Assembly (NCBI RefSeq): GCF_900142195.1
Contig: NZ_FRAB01000014.1
Span: 103,085-167,084, forward strand
From: Paraburkholderia terricola
GTDB taxonomy: Bacteria; Pseudomonadota; Gammaproteobacteria; Burkholderiales; Burkholderiaceae
DNA length: 64,000 bases
Direction of reading: 5' to 3'
The notes under the pieces were generated by a model. The model was not told the origin of the DNA and searched no databases. It saw only the letters and a list, made by a program, of their open reading frames with translations. The position numbers were made by a program, and so were the translations under genes. Positions 20,503 through 30,994 of the stretch are shown piece after piece; the first letter of the stretch is position 1; each line of letters begins with the position of its first letter.

Positions 20503-22340
20503 AGATCGTTTACCTGAAGACGTTGCAGCGTTTTAACAAGCGTGTCGTTATCCGGTTCGAGCTTGCGCGCATCGCGGAAAGCGGCGCGAGCTTGGTCCTG
20601 CGCGCCGGTTTTCCACAACACTTCGCCGAGATGCGCGCCGATTTCGGCGTTCGGCTGGATGTCGTAGGCTTTGCGCAGCACCTTGATCGCGTCCGACGTA
20701 TTGCCCATCCGGTATTTGACCCAGCCGACGCTGTCCATGATGAATGCGTCGTTCGGTGCCAGCGACGATGCCTTCTCGACCAGCTTGTCCGCTTCCGCGA
20801 GGCGCTGATTGCGATCGGCCAGTGAATAGCCGAGCGCGTTATAGGCCTGGGGATTGTCGGGCTGACTCTGGATCAGCTTGCGCAATTGCGCTTCCATGAC
20901 ATCGAAGTGGCCGTTCTTTTCGGCGGCCATCGCGTAGTCGTAGGTGAGGTCGGGATCGTCGGGAAAGGCCGCGGTGACTTGTTGCAGGCGCTTTTCCGCT
21001 TCCGGATAGCGCTTTGCGTCGAACAGGATCGCCGCGTCGGTGCGCGCAAGCAGCGCCTGGTCGCGCGGATCGGGCGACTGAAGACTCGCCAGCAGCTTGC
21101 GGGCGTCGTCGGTCTTGCCCTGCTTGGCGAGCAATTGCGCGCGCGTGACCTGGGCGGGCATGTATTGCTGGCTCGACGGCGAAATCTTGTTTAGCCAGTC
21201 GCCCGCCGCCGTTTCGTTTTTCTGTTCGAGCGCCAGTTGCGCCAGATAGATATACGCCTGGCCCGGATCGGCGCCCGGCGTTTTCTCGGCTTGTTGCGCG
21301 TATTGAGTCAGATACGTTTGCGCTTCGTTGAAATTCTTTTGCTGGATCTTGATCAGCGCGAGCGCCATCAGCGGCGTGAGGTCGTTCGCATTGTTCTTGT
21401 GCATGACCTCGAACTGCTTCTGCGCGTCATCAAGACGGTCGCTCGCGAGGTACATCTGCGCGAGCGCGAGACGCGCGTCGTGCGATTTCGGATTCTGCTG
21501 CACGTACTTTTCGAGCGACGCGATGCCTTCCTTGCGCTCCTCGGGACCCATTTGCGACAGCATCAGCGCGGCCGGCAAATAGTCGGGCTTGAGCGTGAGC
21601 GCCTGTTCGAGCGACTTGCGCGCGCCCGGCGCGTCGTCCGACACGAGCTGCTGGCGCGCGACGGCCAACTGCGCTTCCGGCCGGTTCATGTCGTTCTTCA
21701 GCAAATCCTGCAGCACATGCAGTCCGCCGATGCGGTTGGGGCCGCGCGAGATCAGCAGTTGCAGCGCCAGCATCGCGCTGCCGCGATTCTCCGCAGGCAC
21801 TTTCGCGAGTTCGCGGGCGAGGAGCGGCGAAGCTTCGTCGGGCTTGCCGGACAGCACGAGCAGCGACGCGTCGAGTTGTGCGGCGCGTTCCGAATCCGGC
21901 GCATATTGCTGCCACAATTGCGCGGCGGCCAGCGCATCGGACGGACTCTGCGCGGCCAGCGCGATTTCGGTGGCGCGTTGCGCCATGCGCGGATCGTGCG
22001 TGTCGCGCGCGAGCGCGAGATAAGTCTGGTAGGCGGGCGCGGGCTGATCGCGTTGCAGCGCGACTTCGGCGGCGAGCACCTGGAATACGATCTGGCTCGA
22101 CAGCGCCAGCCTGGGCAGCGACTTCTGCTCGTCCGCCGAGGGCGGACCGAGCGGGTCCGCCAGTGCGACGGAGGTGTCGTCCGAGCCGGGTGAAGGGTCC
22201 TGCGCGTATGCGGGCACCGCGGACAACGCCCAGACCGCGAGCGCGGCCGCGCCGAGCACCCGCCGGGCGGACACGGCGTGCGGCACGCGGGATGCGCTAG
22301 CCGGGCGCTTCGAAAACAGCTTCACGAAGGACAAGTTCAT
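20499..22340 (-). CDS. exported tetratricopeptide-repeat protein
   Basis: 613 residues from the ATG at 22340 (MNLSFVKLFSKRP). A signal peptide ends near AVPAYAQ (about residue 47). The rest is a chain of helical TPR units, clearest in the C-terminal half (YPEAEKRLQQVTAAFPDDPD, NALGYSLADRNQRLAEADKL, NAEIGAHLGEVLWKTGAQDQ). It is probably a periplasmic scaffold; genetic linkage to lolB suggests an envelope role, but no specific function can be given. Divergent from mutM. Confidence 0.88.
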   Translation of the reverse strand: MNLSFVKLFSKRPASASRVPHAVSARRVLGAAALAVWALSAVPAYAQDPSPGSDDTSVALADPLGPPSADEQKSLPRLALSSQIVFQVLAAEVALQRDQPAPAYQTYLALARDTHDPRMAQRATEIALAAQSPSDALAAAQLWQQYAPDSERAAQLDASLLVLSGKPDEASPLLARELAKVPAENRGSAMLALQLLISRGPNRIGGLHVLQDLLKNDMNRPEAQLAVARQQLVSDDAPGARKSLEQALTLKPDYLPAALMLSQMGPEERKEGIASLEKYVQQNPKSHDARLALAQMYLASDRLDDAQKQFEVMHKNNANDLTPLMALALIKIQQKNFNEAQTYLTQYAQQAEKTPGADPGQAYIYLAQLALEQKNETAAGDWLNKISPSSQQYMPAQVTRAQLLAKQGKTDDARKLLASLQSPDPRDQALLARTDAAILFDAKRYPEAEKRLQQVTAAFPDDPDLTYDYAMAAEKNGHFDVMEAQLRKLIQSQPDNPQAYNALGYSLADRNQRLAEADKLVEKASSLAPNDAFIMDSVGWVKYRMGNTSDAIKVLRKAYDIQPNAEIGAHLGEVLWKTGAQDQARAAFRDARKLEPDNDTLVKTLQRLQVNDL

Positions 22341-22426
22341 GGAAATCCGTTCAATGTTTCGGACGATTGTAACGCGCTCGCTACAATACGCGCACACCAC
22401 TCACGCAAGTTGCAGACCAGTCAGAC

Positions 22427-23257
22427 ATGCCAGAGTTGCCAGAAGTTGAGGTTACCCGACGGGGAATCGAACCGTATGTGTCCGGCCGCAAGGTTGAACG
22501 CGTCGACGTGCGTACGCCCGCGCTGCGTTGGCCGATTCCCGCCGACCTTGCGAAAACCTTGCGTGGCCACGTGGTGCGCAAGGTCGAGCGGCGCGGCAAG
22601 TATCTGCTGTTCGAGATCGACGCCGGCTGGTTCATCGTGCATCTTGGCATGACCGGCACGTTGCGCGTGCTGCGTCACGTGCCGCATCCGCCTGCTGCCG
22701 CGAAACACGATCACATCGACTGGATCTTCGACGAATTCATTTTGCGCTATCGCGATCCCCGGCGCTTCGGCGCGGTGCTATGGCATCCTCGCGAAGCCGG
22801 CGACGTGCTCGAGCATCCACTGCTCGCGAGCCTCGGCGTCGAGCCGTTTTCGCCGGCGTTTTCCGGCGCGCTGATGCATCGGCTCACGCGCGGGCGCAAG
22901 GTCTCGGTGAAGCAGGCGTTGCTGGCCGGTGAAATCGTCGTGGGCGTGGGTAATATCTACGCATCGGAGAGTCTGTTTCGTTCGGGCATCCGACCGACCA
23001 CCGCGGCGGGCCGCGTCTCGCTCGTCCGTTACGATCTGCTGGCCGACGCCGTGCGCGTGACGCTCGCCGCCGCGATCGAGAAGGGCGGCAGCACATTGCG
23101 CGATTTCGTCGGGAGCAATGGCGAAAGCGGTTACTTCCAGCTCGATTATTTCGTCTATGATCGCGCGGGGCTGCCATGCCGCGTGTGTGGAACGCCGATC
23201 AAACAAATCGTGCAGGGGCAGCGCTCCACGTATTTCTGTCCCACCTGTCAGCGCTAA
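22427..23257 (+). CDS. mutM: formamidopyrimidine-DNA glycosylase
   Basis: 276 residues. Removes 8-oxoguanine and other oxidised purines and nicks the abasic site. The N-terminal catalytic proline after Met is in MPELPEVEV, the H2TH region contains [12 protein letters not shown], and the C-terminal zinc finger is [10 protein letters not shown]...CPTC. Just upstream of mutY, so both enzymes of the GO repair system are together. Confidence 0.98.
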   Translation: MPELPEVEVTRRGIEPYVSGRKVERVDVRTPALRWPIPADLAKTLRGHVVRKVERRGKYLLFEIDAGWFIVHLGMTGTLRVLRHVPHPPAAAKHDHIDWIFDEFILRYRDPRRFGAVLWHPREAGDVLEHPLLASLGVEPFSPAFSGALMHRLTRGRKVSVKQALLAGEIVVGVGNIYASESLFRSGIRPTTAAGRVSLVRYDLLADAVRVTLAAAIEKGGSTLRDFVGSNGESGYFQLDYFVYDRAGLPCRVCGTPIKQIVQGQRSTYFCPTCQR

Positions 23258-23328
23258 TTTCAATGCCCTCTCGCTTATCTCCGCGTTCGTCCCCATCGGC
23301 CGCACGCCAAGCCCCCGCGTTTGCCGCG

Positions 23329-24390
23329 ATGTCCGATTTTTCCGCGCGGCTGATTGCGTGGCAGCGCCAGCATGGCCGTCACGGTTTGCCGTGGCAGAAC
23401 ACCCGTGACCCGTATCGCATCTGGCTGTCTGAAATCATGCTGCAGCAGACCCAGGTGTCGACGGTGATTCCGTACTACGCGAAGTTTCTGGCGCGTTTTC
23501 CCGATGTTGCGGCGCTGGCCGCTGCGCCCGTGGACGATGTGATGGCGCTGTGGGCCGGCCTTGGCTACTACACGCGTGCGCGCAATCTGCATCGTTGCGC
23601 GCAGGCCGTGGTCGAGCAGCATGGCGGCGCGTTTCCGGCATCGGTGGATGAGCTTGCGGAGTTGCCGGGCATCGGCCGCTCGACGGCGGCGGCGATCGCG
23701 TCGTTCGCCTTCGGCGCGCGCGCGACGATTCTCGACGGCAATGTGAAACGCGTGCTGGCGCGCGTATTCGGCGTGGAAGGTTTTCCAGGCGAAAAGAAAG
23801 TCGAGAACGCGATGTGGACGCTGGCGGAGTCGCTGCTTCCGTCGAATGCATCGGACGACGACGTGAGCGCCTACACGCAAGGTCTGATGGACCTCGGCGC
23901 GACGCTCTGCGTGCGCGGCAAGCCGGACTGCCTGCGTTGCCCATTCGCCGCCGACTGCGTGGCCAATCTGACCGGACGTCAGCGCGAATTGCCCACCGCG
24001 CGGCCGAAGAAAACCGTGCCGACGCGCCGCACATGGATGCTCGTGCTGCGCGACGGCAACGCGGTGATGCTGGAAAAGCGCCCGCCGTCAGGCATCTGGG
24101 GCGGCTTGTGGAGCCTGCCCGAAGCCGCCGGCGAAGACGCGCTCGTCGAGCGTGCGCGTGCCTTCGGCGGCGATGGAACGGTTTCGCCGCTTGCGCCGCT
24201 CACGCACGTATTCACGCATTTCAAGCTGAATATAGAGCCGCGAATCGCCGAACTGGATCGTGGGGCGGGCGCGTTGGCCGCGCTAGCCGATTCCGACACC
24301 GCGTGGGTCGCGCTAAGCGATCTCGACTCGTTCGGTGTGCCAGCGCCGGTGCGCAAACTGCTGGACGGTTTGCAGGGTTCGCTGATCTGA
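23329..24390 (+). CDS. mutY: A/G-specific adenine glycosylase
   Basis: About 353 residues from the ATG at 23329 (MSDFSARLIAWQRQHG); an ATG at 23263 is an in-frame alternative. Removes adenine mispaired with 8-oxoguanine. The helix-hairpin-helix ELPGIGRSTAAAI, the following catalytic Asp region, and the 4Fe-4S cluster ligands CVRGKPDCLRCPFAADC are present, followed by a C-terminal Nudix-like domain that recognises 8-oxoG (KRPPSGIWGGLWSLPE). 71 bp after mutM. Confidence 0.96.
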   Translation: MSDFSARLIAWQRQHGRHGLPWQNTRDPYRIWLSEIMLQQTQVSTVIPYYAKFLARFPDVAALAAAPVDDVMALWAGLGYYTRARNLHRCAQAVVEQHGGAFPASVDELAELPGIGRSTAAAIASFAFGARATILDGNVKRVLARVFGVEGFPGEKKVENAMWTLAESLLPSNASDDDVSAYTQGLMDLGATLCVRGKPDCLRCPFAADCVANLTGRQRELPTARPKKTVPTRRTWMLVLRDGNAVMLEKRPPSGIWGGLWSLPEAAGEDALVERARAFGGDGTVSPLAPLTHVFTHFKLNIEPRIAELDRGAGALAALADSDTAWVALSDLDSFGVPAPVRKLLDGLQGSLI

Positions 24391-24422
24391 ACGAATCCGG
24401 CAAAACAACAAGCGCCAGCGCT

Positions 24423-25055
24423 TCAAAGCAGTTGATGCTGCTGCATATAGTGATGAACCACGTCGATGCGCGCGCCGGCGTCCTGCACTTCCATCAATTT
24501 CTGGCGCGCGCGCAGCGCGATCGGCAGCACTTCCGCGAGACGGTTCGACACCCATGAAGGGTCCTCGAGCCTGAACGGCTCCGCGAACGGCAGGCTGTCG
24601 GGGTCCCGTTCACGGATCGTTGCGATGATCCGCTCGAGCACTTCGGCGCACGCGCCGAATTTGGCCAACTGGTCGTTGCCCTCGAGCGGCATGTCGTCGC
24701 CGAGCGGCTCCGCCATGCCGACCAGCAAGCCGCTCGACTCCACGCGATGCGACAGCAGACGGAAGCGCCGCGTGCCGCGTGCGCGGATCAGCAGCATGCC
24801 GAACGCTTCGACGTCGCATTCCTCGATTTCGGCAAGACAGCCGATTGCTTCGGGTACCGACGGCTCTTCTTCACGCGCCACCTCGGCACCGCTTTTCAGC
24901 AGACAGACGCCGAATGGCGTCTTTTCGCGCAGGCAGTCGCGCGCCATGTCGAGGTAGCGCGCTTCGAAAATCTTGAGCGGCAGCAGTCCGTCGGGAAACA
25001 GCACCGTATGCAGCGGAAACAGCGGCAAATCGGCAAGCACAGTAGAAGAAGACAT
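24423..25055 (-). CDS. LON N-terminal substrate-binding domain protein
   Basis: 210-residue protein made of the PUA-like N-terminal domain of Lon protease (LPLFPLHTVLFPDGLLPLKI, then FEARYLDMARDCL) plus a helical tail, with no ATPase or protease domain. Such stand-alone domains probably bind unfolded proteins; the role is unknown. It closes the rpoN-to-rapZ gene block, 39 bp after rapZ. Confidence 0.82.
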   Translation of the reverse strand: MSSSTVLADLPLFPLHTVLFPDGLLPLKIFEARYLDMARDCLREKTPFGVCLLKSGAEVAREEEPSVPEAIGCLAEIEECDVEAFGMLLIRARGTRRFRLLSHRVESSGLLVGMAEPLGDDMPLEGNDQLAKFGACAEVLERIIATIRERDPDSLPFAEPFRLEDPSWVSNRLAEVLPIALRARQKLMEVQDAGARIDVVHHYMQQHQLL

Positions 25056-25094
25056 GGCGCAACGCTTCGAGTTGAGGCCGCGCGATGCGGCCAG

Positions 25095-25988
25095 TTAAGC
25101 CACTAATCTCGATGACTGACCGGCATCTACCGGCGCATCCCTGTGCCGCACAATCACATTCGCCGAAGGCGCGAGACGCGCGGCGAGCGTCTCCGCAATG
25201 AACACCGAGCGGTGCTGGCCGCCCGTGCAACCGATAGCGACCGTCAGATAACTGCGGTTGTCGTCACGGAAATGCGGCAGCCATTTGGCGAGGAATTTCT
25301 CGATGTCGTCGATCATTTCATGCACGAGCGGCACTGCGTCGAGAAAATCGATCACCGGTTTGTCGAGGCCCGTGAGGGGCCGCAATTCATGATCGTAGTA
25401 CGGGTTCGGCAGCGTGCGCACGTCGAAAACGAAATCGGCGTCGAGCGGCACGCCGCGTTTGAAGCCGAATGACTCGAACATCAGCACGAGTCCCGCGTCT
25501 TTCTGCTCGATGAAGCGTTTGACCCACGCGCGCAGCACGTTCGCGCGCAGATTGCTGGTGTCGATCTGATGCCCGAATTCGGCGAGGCCCGCCACGAGTT
25601 CGCGTTCGCGTTCGATCGCTTCCGCGAGCGAGGTGAGCAGGCCCACATCCGCATCGTGCGCGGTGGAACCGGATAGCGGATGGCGCCGACGCGTTTCGGA
25701 GAAGCGCTGAATCAGCGACTGCGTGCTCGCGTTCAGAAACAATACGCGCACGTCGTGAGCGCGCGACAGGTCGCGGATCATGGCGGGCATTTCGTCGAGC
25801 GAAGCGCTCGAGCGCGCGTCGATGGCGACGGCGAGGCGGTCTTGCCCGTCCACGGCGAGGTAATTGGCGAGTTGCGGCAGAAAACGCGGCGGCAAATTGT
25901 CGACGCAGTAATAGCCTGCGTCTTCAAGCGCGTTCAGGGCAACTGACTTGCCGGAGCCGGATATACCGGTGATCAGGATTATGCGCAT
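25095..25988 (-). CDS. rapZ: RNase adapter protein RapZ
   Basis: 297 residues from [15 protein letters not shown]. The P-loop GISGSGKS (8-15) is followed by the long RapZ domain with a C-terminal [14 protein letters not shown] motif. In enterobacteria it presents sRNA GlmZ to RNase E and so tunes glucosamine-6-phosphate synthase; in beta-proteobacteria the targets are less clear. It follows hprK and ptsN, linking it to the regulatory PTS. Confidence 0.94.
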   Translation of the reverse strand: MRIILITGISGSGKSVALNALEDAGYYCVDNLPPRFLPQLANYLAVDGQDRLAVAIDARSSASLDEMPAMIRDLSRAHDVRVLFLNASTQSLIQRFSETRRRHPLSGSTAHDADVGLLTSLAEAIERERELVAGLAEFGHQIDTSNLRANVLRAWVKRFIEQKDAGLVLMFESFGFKRGVPLDADFVFDVRTLPNPYYDHELRPLTGLDKPVIDFLDAVPLVHEMIDDIEKFLAKWLPHFRDDNRSYLTVAIGCTGGQHRSVFIAETLAARLAPSANVIVRHRDAPVDAGQSSRLVA

Positions 25989-26085
25989 GGAGTCGTGGGA
26001 TCCGTACATTTCATCATAGCATCTGGTCCCCCGTGCGCGTACCCGCGGCTGCCGGTGGCCGCGGGCGCGACGTGGTGCAGCCAGC

Positions 26086-27054
26086 CTAGATCAATTTGCC
26101 GGGGAACTGGCTATCGGGGTCTTGCATCGCCAGACGCTGGCGATCCATGAAGTCACGCAACGTGTCGATGCCGCGCAGTTGCAGGATGGTGTTGCGCACG
26201 GCAGCTTCCACCAGCACCGCGAGGTTGCGGCCGGCGGCCACCTGAATCGTCACTTTGCTGATCGGCAGGCCGAGTACGTCGACGGTTTGACTCTCCAGCG
26301 GCAGCCGCTGAAATTCGCCGTCGGGACGGCGTACCAGTTGCACGATCAGCTTGAGCTTCATTTTGCGGCGGACCGCGGTTTCACCGAAGATCGTCTTGAT
26401 GTCGAGCAGGCCGAGGCCGCGCACCTCGAGCAGGTTTTGCAAGAGCGGCGGGCAGCGCCCTTCGACGAAATCCGGGCCGAGCCGCACGAAGTCCACCGCG
26501 TCGTCCGCGACGAGGCCGTGGCCTCGGCTGATCAGTTCCAACCCGAGCTCGCTCTTGCCGAGGCCCGAGTCGCCGGTGAGCAGCACGCCCATGCCGAGGA
26601 TGTCGAGAAACACGCCGTGCAGGGTGGCGCGCGGCGCGAGGATGCGCGACATGTAGAGGCGCAGGCTGTCGATCACCGCGGCGGCCGACATTGGCGTAGT
26701 GAAAAGCGGCGTGGACGAGCGCGTGCAGCGCAGCACGAGTTCCGGCGGTGCGGCGACCCCGCCCGCTACCACCAGAAACGGCGGTTCCAACGCGATCAGC
26801 TCGGCCATGTGGCGCGAGCGGTCTTCGTCGGTTTGGCGTGTGTAATAGTCGATTTCGGCGTCGCCGAGCACCTGGATCCGGTTCGGGTGGATCAGGTTCA
26901 AGTGGCCGACGAGGTCTGCGCTCGACGTGGCATTGGCGACCGATTCCGAAGAAAAGCCGCGTTCCCAGCCTTCATGCCCCGTCAGCCAGCTCAGCTTCAG
27001 CGTGGCGGCGTTGTCGTCGAAAATGCTTTGGGCGTTGATGCTGGACGTATCCAT
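26086..27054 (-). CDS. hprK: HPr kinase/phosphorylase
   Basis: 322 residues, the normal length. Bifunctional enzyme that phosphorylates and dephosphorylates HPr on a serine. Walker A motif GDSGLGKS at 161-168, then the HprK signature [16 protein letters not shown]. HprK is typical of Firmicutes but is also found in beta-proteobacteria, next to ptsN and rapZ as here. Confidence 0.95.
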   Translation of the reverse strand: MDTSSINAQSIFDDNAATLKLSWLTGHEGWERGFSSESVANATSSADLVGHLNLIHPNRIQVLGDAEIDYYTRQTDEDRSRHMAELIALEPPFLVVAGGVAAPPELVLRCTRSSTPLFTTPMSAAAVIDSLRLYMSRILAPRATLHGVFLDILGMGVLLTGDSGLGKSELGLELISRGHGLVADDAVDFVRLGPDFVEGRCPPLLQNLLEVRGLGLLDIKTIFGETAVRRKMKLKLIVQLVRRPDGEFQRLPLESQTVDVLGLPISKVTIQVAAGRNLAVLVEAAVRNTILQLRGIDTLRDFMDRQRLAMQDPDSQFPGKLI

Positions 27055-27181
27055 GAGTCAGTGACTCCAGTGTGGGCCGCGTGCCGGGCAAGGGGGCGGC
27101 CGCGCTAACGCGGGCCGTGCACCTTCCCAGGCTGAACCCGCGTGCTGGCGGGTGACCGGCGTGCGGAGAACCGCCGATGCA

Positions 27182-27637
27182 TCAAGGTTGCCACTGAGTG
27201 AGCAGGCGATGCAACGATTCGCGGTCTGCTTCCGTGTGCAGGCGCTCGCGGGCCTCGCGGTCGGACAACAACTGGGCGATTTCCGAAAGGATTTCGAGGT
27301 GCTGCTGGGTGGCCTGTTCCGGTACCAGCAGGAAGATCAGCAGCGAGACCGGCTGACCGTCAGGCGATTCGAAGGGAATGGGTTCGGCAAGACGCACGAA
27401 CGCGGCGAGCGGCTGCTTCAAGCCTTTGATTCGGCCATGCGGAATCGCGACGCCCTCGCCGAGCCCCGTCGATCCGAGGCGCTCGCGCGCAAACAGATTG
27501 TCAGTGACTGTGCTGCGGGCGATGCCGTTCTGGTTCTCGAAGATCAGGCCCGCTTGCTCGAACACGCGCTTCTTGCTGGTGACCGATAGTCCGACGACGA
27601 CGTTCTCGAGGGGAAGAAATTTGGCTAAACGATTCAT
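27182..27637 (-). CDS. ptsN: PTS nitrogen-regulatory EIIA-like protein PtsN
   Basis: 151 residues from MNRLAKFLPLENVVVGL. EIIA-Ntr receives phosphate from the nitrogen PTS and regulates nitrogen, potassium and carbon responses. The phosphorylated residue is His67 in VAIPHGRIKG. The longer in-frame reading upstream shows no similarity and overlaps the probable promoter region. 127 bp upstream of hprK. Confidence 0.93.
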   Translation of the reverse strand: MNRLAKFLPLENVVVGLSVTSKKRVFEQAGLIFENQNGIARSTVTDNLFARERLGSTGLGEGVAIPHGRIKGLKQPLAAFVRLAEPIPFESPDGQPVSLLIFLLVPEQATQQHLEILSEIAQLLSDREARERLHTEADRESLHRLLTQWQP

Positions 27638-27981
27638 GTTGACAGGCGAAAACGTGGCCTGGGTTCTCCTCGCTGGGGCATTTGAGTGGTGTTCCATTCG
27701 TTTGATGCTCACGGCGACGTACGTGGAGCCCGAAAGCGCAGGACTCCGGCCGACGACCTCCATGTGAACTAACTAGACCCCGATGGTAACCGGAACATTA
27801 TAGAACAGGGTAGCCGCCGATGGTGCGGCGCGCCATCGATGCCCGATAGGTTTATTCGAAGAACAACTCGTGCCGCGCCGCCGCACCAGAAAGGCGCCTG
27901 GAAACGAAAAACCGCCCGGTCTTGGGCGGTTTGGCTGGTGAAAACGGAAGCGAGGAAAATGAAGAAAACCTTCTAATTTTC
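27638..27981. other. intergenic region hpf-ptsN
   Basis: About 340 bp. It holds the hpf terminator (27910-27931) and, on the minus strand, a TATAAT box at 27797-27802 that could be the -10 of a separate ptsN promoter, though no good -35 is seen at the right distance. No coding sequence is recognised. Confidence 0.45.
27910..27931 (-). terminator. intrinsic terminator after hpf
   Basis: AACCGCCC and GGGCGGTT form an 8-bp stem around a 6-nt loop and are followed on the minus strand by T residues. Confidence 0.75.
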
Positions 27982-28338
27982 CTATTGCGGCGGCACGTCT
28001 AGCAGCGGCGCCGGTTGGTACTTGATCGCCTCATGCGCATGGCCCTGCAGACGATCTTTGTGGCGTATCACTTGTCGGTCAAGCTTGTCGATCATCAGAT
28101 CGATCGCAGCGTAAAGATCGCTGTCACAGCTCTCGACAAAAATGTCCTTGCCCTTGAGATGAAGGTTGATTTCAACCTTTTGACGCTTTTCCTTTTCCTT
28201 ATGGTTGTCGACCGAGAGGACCACACTGCCGTCGATGACCTGATCGAAATGTCTTAGCACCCTATCCAGTTTGGTGATCACGTATTCGCGCAACGCAGGC
28301 GTTACTTCGAGGTGGTGTCCACTGATCTGCAGATTCAT
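27982..28338 (-). CDS. hpf: ribosome hibernation promoting factor
   Basis: 118 residues from [20 protein letters not shown]. Binds the 30S decoding centre and promotes inactive 70S/100S ribosomes in stationary phase. The N-terminal domain is typical of short HPF; no long C-terminal dimerisation domain is present. It follows rpoN, the usual position. Confidence 0.94.
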   Translation of the reverse strand: MNLQISGHHLEVTPALREYVITKLDRVLRHFDQVIDGSVVLSVDNHKEKEKRQKVEINLHLKGKDIFVESCDSDLYAAIDLMIDKLDRQVIRHKDRLQGHAHEAIKYQPAPLLDVPPQ

Positions 28339-28509
28339 AGTGCTTCTCCAAGCTAATGGCCGCTTGGTCCACACGATGACGTAGGTCCGGTCGATCTGTC
28401 GGCTTGCCTGAGTCGCCCCCCGGTGACTGACTTCTGGCAGGTCGCATCGGCCGGCCTGTCCGCCAAACTGCGGAGCGGCCGGTAAATGCCCGCCACGGAA
28501 GGCGACGGG

Positions 28510-30024
28510 CTACAGAGACTTGCGCAGGTTGACTGCCGGAATCTTGAGCGCTTCGCGGTACTTCGCAACGGTACGCCGTGCGACCACGAAGCCCTGTTCC
28601 GCCAGCAGTTCGGCTATGCGGCTGTCTGAGAGAGGCGATTTCGAGTTTTCCGCTCCTATCAGTTGTTTGATGAGCGCGCGAATGGCCGTGGAAGAAGCCG
28701 CGCCGCCCGTGTCTGTCGAAACGTGTGATCCAAAGAAGTACTTAAATTCAAGCGTCCCGAATGGGGTCAGCATGTATTTACCGGTTGTCACACGCGAGAC
28801 AGTTGACTCGTGTAGACCCAGCGTATCAGCAATTTCCCGCAAAACCAAGGGGCGCATGGCAATTTCGCCGTGCACAAAAAAGCTCTTTTGACGCTCGACA
28901 ATGGCTTGCGCGACCCGGAGGATCGTTTCGAAACGTTGCTGGATATTTTTGATCAGCCAGCGCGCTTCCTGCAGTTGCTGGCGCAACGATCCGCTGCCGG
29001 GATCGCCGCGGTTATTGCGCAAAATATTCGCGTACAGGTGGTTGATGCGCAGCTTCGGCACCACTTCCGGATTCAGTTCGGCCTGCCACCCCTGAGCCGT
29101 CTTGCGCACCATGATGTCCGGCACCACGTAGTCCGCTTCGGCCTTGCCGTAGGCGGCGCCGGGGAACGGTTCGAGCGAGCGGATCAGCAGGTGGGCATCG
29201 CGCAGGTCGTCGTCGCTTGCCTTCAGATGTTTGCGCAGACGCGTGAAATCACGGGCCGCGAGCAGTTCCAGATGATGCGCGACGATCTCGAGCGCGAGCG
29301 TGCGGGTAGGAGACGGTTCGAGCCGCAGCAATTGCAGCTTCAGACACTCCGACGCCGAACGCGCGCCAACTCCCGCCGGGTCGAAGCTATGCAGCAGCGC
29401 GAGGGCCGCGTTCAGTTCATCCAGGTCGACTTCGAGTTCTTCCGGCAGGTCGGCCAGCACTTCTTCGAGCGTGGCGGCGAGGTAGCCGTCGTCGTCGAGC
29501 GATTCGATCAGGAAGGTGATCAGCGCCCGGTCGCGTTGGCCCGCCTGAGTGACGCGCAATTGCGCCATCAGGTGGTCGCGCAGCGAGGTGCTCGATTCGT
29601 GGATCTGCAGCGGGGGCAAATCGTCGTCGTCGGACGCATTGCCGGAGCGGCCGTAGTCGTCCAGATTCCATTGCGACGCGTCGCCGTTGCTGTCGCTCGC
29701 GAGACCGTTGTATTCGTCGACGCCCTGCGGCTCGCCGTTCTCCGCGCGCTCGCTGCTGCTGGACGATGACGACGCATTGCCGCCCATCTGATCGGGCGGC
29801 GGTGAGGAGTTGGGCGACTGGGCAATCAGCGAGCCGTCGGCCGCCACGCGCAGGGGGCTCGCGATCCAGTCGTCCTCGTTTTCGAGGAGCGGATTCTGCG
29901 AGATCGCCATGGCGACTTCCTGCTGCAGTTCGAGCGTAGACAGCTGAAGCAGCCGGATGGACTGCTGCAGTTGCGGGGTCAGCGCAAGATGCTGCGATAG
30001 GCGGAGTTGGAGGCTGGCTTTCAT
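28510..30024 (-). CDS. rpoN: RNA polymerase sigma-54 factor
   Basis: 504 residues from [20 protein letters not shown]. The glutamine- and leucine-rich activator-responsive region I covers residues 1-50, an acidic/Ser-rich linker follows (about 60-135), then the core-binding region, and the RpoN box [10 protein letters not shown] near the C-terminus reads the -24 element. It controls nitrogen, motility and other genes through enhancer-binding proteins. Downstream of the lpt genes, upstream of hpf. Confidence 0.97.
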   Translation of the reverse strand: MKASLQLRLSQHLALTPQLQQSIRLLQLSTLELQQEVAMAISQNPLLENEDDWIASPLRVAADGSLIAQSPNSSPPPDQMGGNASSSSSSSERAENGEPQGVDEYNGLASDSNGDASQWNLDDYGRSGNASDDDDLPPLQIHESSTSLRDHLMAQLRVTQAGQRDRALITFLIESLDDDGYLAATLEEVLADLPEELEVDLDELNAALALLHSFDPAGVGARSASECLKLQLLRLEPSPTRTLALEIVAHHLELLAARDFTRLRKHLKASDDDLRDAHLLIRSLEPFPGAAYGKAEADYVVPDIMVRKTAQGWQAELNPEVVPKLRINHLYANILRNNRGDPGSGSLRQQLQEARWLIKNIQQRFETILRVAQAIVERQKSFFVHGEIAMRPLVLREIADTLGLHESTVSRVTTGKYMLTPFGTLEFKYFFGSHVSTDTGGAASSTAIRALIKQLIGAENSKSPLSDSRIAELLAEQGFVVARRTVAKYREALKIPAVNLRKSL

Positions 30025-30208
30025 GGCAATTTGAGATTCATTGTAGAGAGTTTGCCACGACCGCGATACCTTGCGACATTCGCAATTACGCGTGCACCGC
30101 GTTTTCGGCGGTGCTGGGCGCGAAACGGCCCAGATCAAAAGTGCTGCGGGGTGCGTGCAAAGGGACCGGCGGGTGGCGCGTTGGCACCGCCGGCAATCCC
30201 GTCGTCGC

Positions 30209-30994
30209 TTACATGCGGAAGTGCTCGCCCAGGTAGACGCGCCGCACGCTTTCGTTTTCGATGATTTCGCTCGGCGCACCGGCGGCCAGCACGCTGCCGT
30301 CGCTGATGATGTAGGCGTGGTCGCAGATGCCGAGCGTTTCGCGCACGTTGTGGTCGGTGATCAGCACGCCGATATTGCGCTGCTTCAGAAACTTGACGAT
30401 TTTCTGGATTTCCAGCACCGCGATCGGATCGACGCCCGCGAACGGCTCGTCGAGCAGGATGAAGCTGGGGTTGGTGGCCAGCGCCCGTGCGATTTCGACC
30501 CGGCGACGCTCGCCGCCCGACAGGGACAGCGCCGGATTCTCGCGCAAATGAGCAATCTGCAACTCATCCAGCAAGGCTTCCGTGCGGTTCGTGATGGCCT
30601 CTTTCGTGAGCCGCTTGCCGTTGTCTTCGTGCTGCAACTCCAGCACGGCGCGAATATTTTCCTCGACGGTCAGCTTGCGGAACACCGAGGCTTCCTGCGG
30701 CAGATACGACAAGCCCAGCGACGCGCGCTTGTGGATCGGCAGCAAGCTGATCGACTTGCCGTCCAGGTCGATTTCACCCGCGTCGAGCGGCACGAGGCCG
30801 ACGATCATATAGAACGATGTGGTCTTGCCCGCGCCATTCGGGCCGAGCAGGCCGACCACTTCGCCGCTTTTCACGTCGAGCGACACGTCTTTGACGACCG
30901 TGCGCGAGCCGTAACGCTTCTTCAGGCTGCGCACCACCAGCGAACTGCTGGTGCCGGCCGGCTTACGATTGGGGAGGGACGCGGAAGAGCTCAC
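30209..30994 (-). CDS. lptB: LPS export ABC transporter ATPase LptB
   Basis: 261 residues. Cytoplasmic ATPase that, with LptFG, extracts lipopolysaccharide from the inner membrane. Walker [10 protein letters not shown] at 51-59, ABC signature LSGGE at 158-162, Walker B ILLDEP at 179-184, and the LptB-type C-terminal YLGEHFRM. Its start overlaps the end of lptA by 4 bp. Confidence 0.97.
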   Translation of the reverse strand: MSSSASLPNRKPAGTSSSLVVRSLKKRYGSRTVVKDVSLDVKSGEVVGLLGPNGAGKTTSFYMIVGLVPLDAGEIDLDGKSISLLPIHKRASLGLSYLPQEASVFRKLTVEENIRAVLELQHEDNGKRLTKEAITNRTEALLDELQIAHLRENPALSLSGGERRRVEIARALATNPSFILLDEPFAGVDPIAVLEIQKIVKFLKQRNIGVLITDHNVRETLGICDHAYIISDGSVLAAGAPSEIIENESVRRVYLGEHFRM

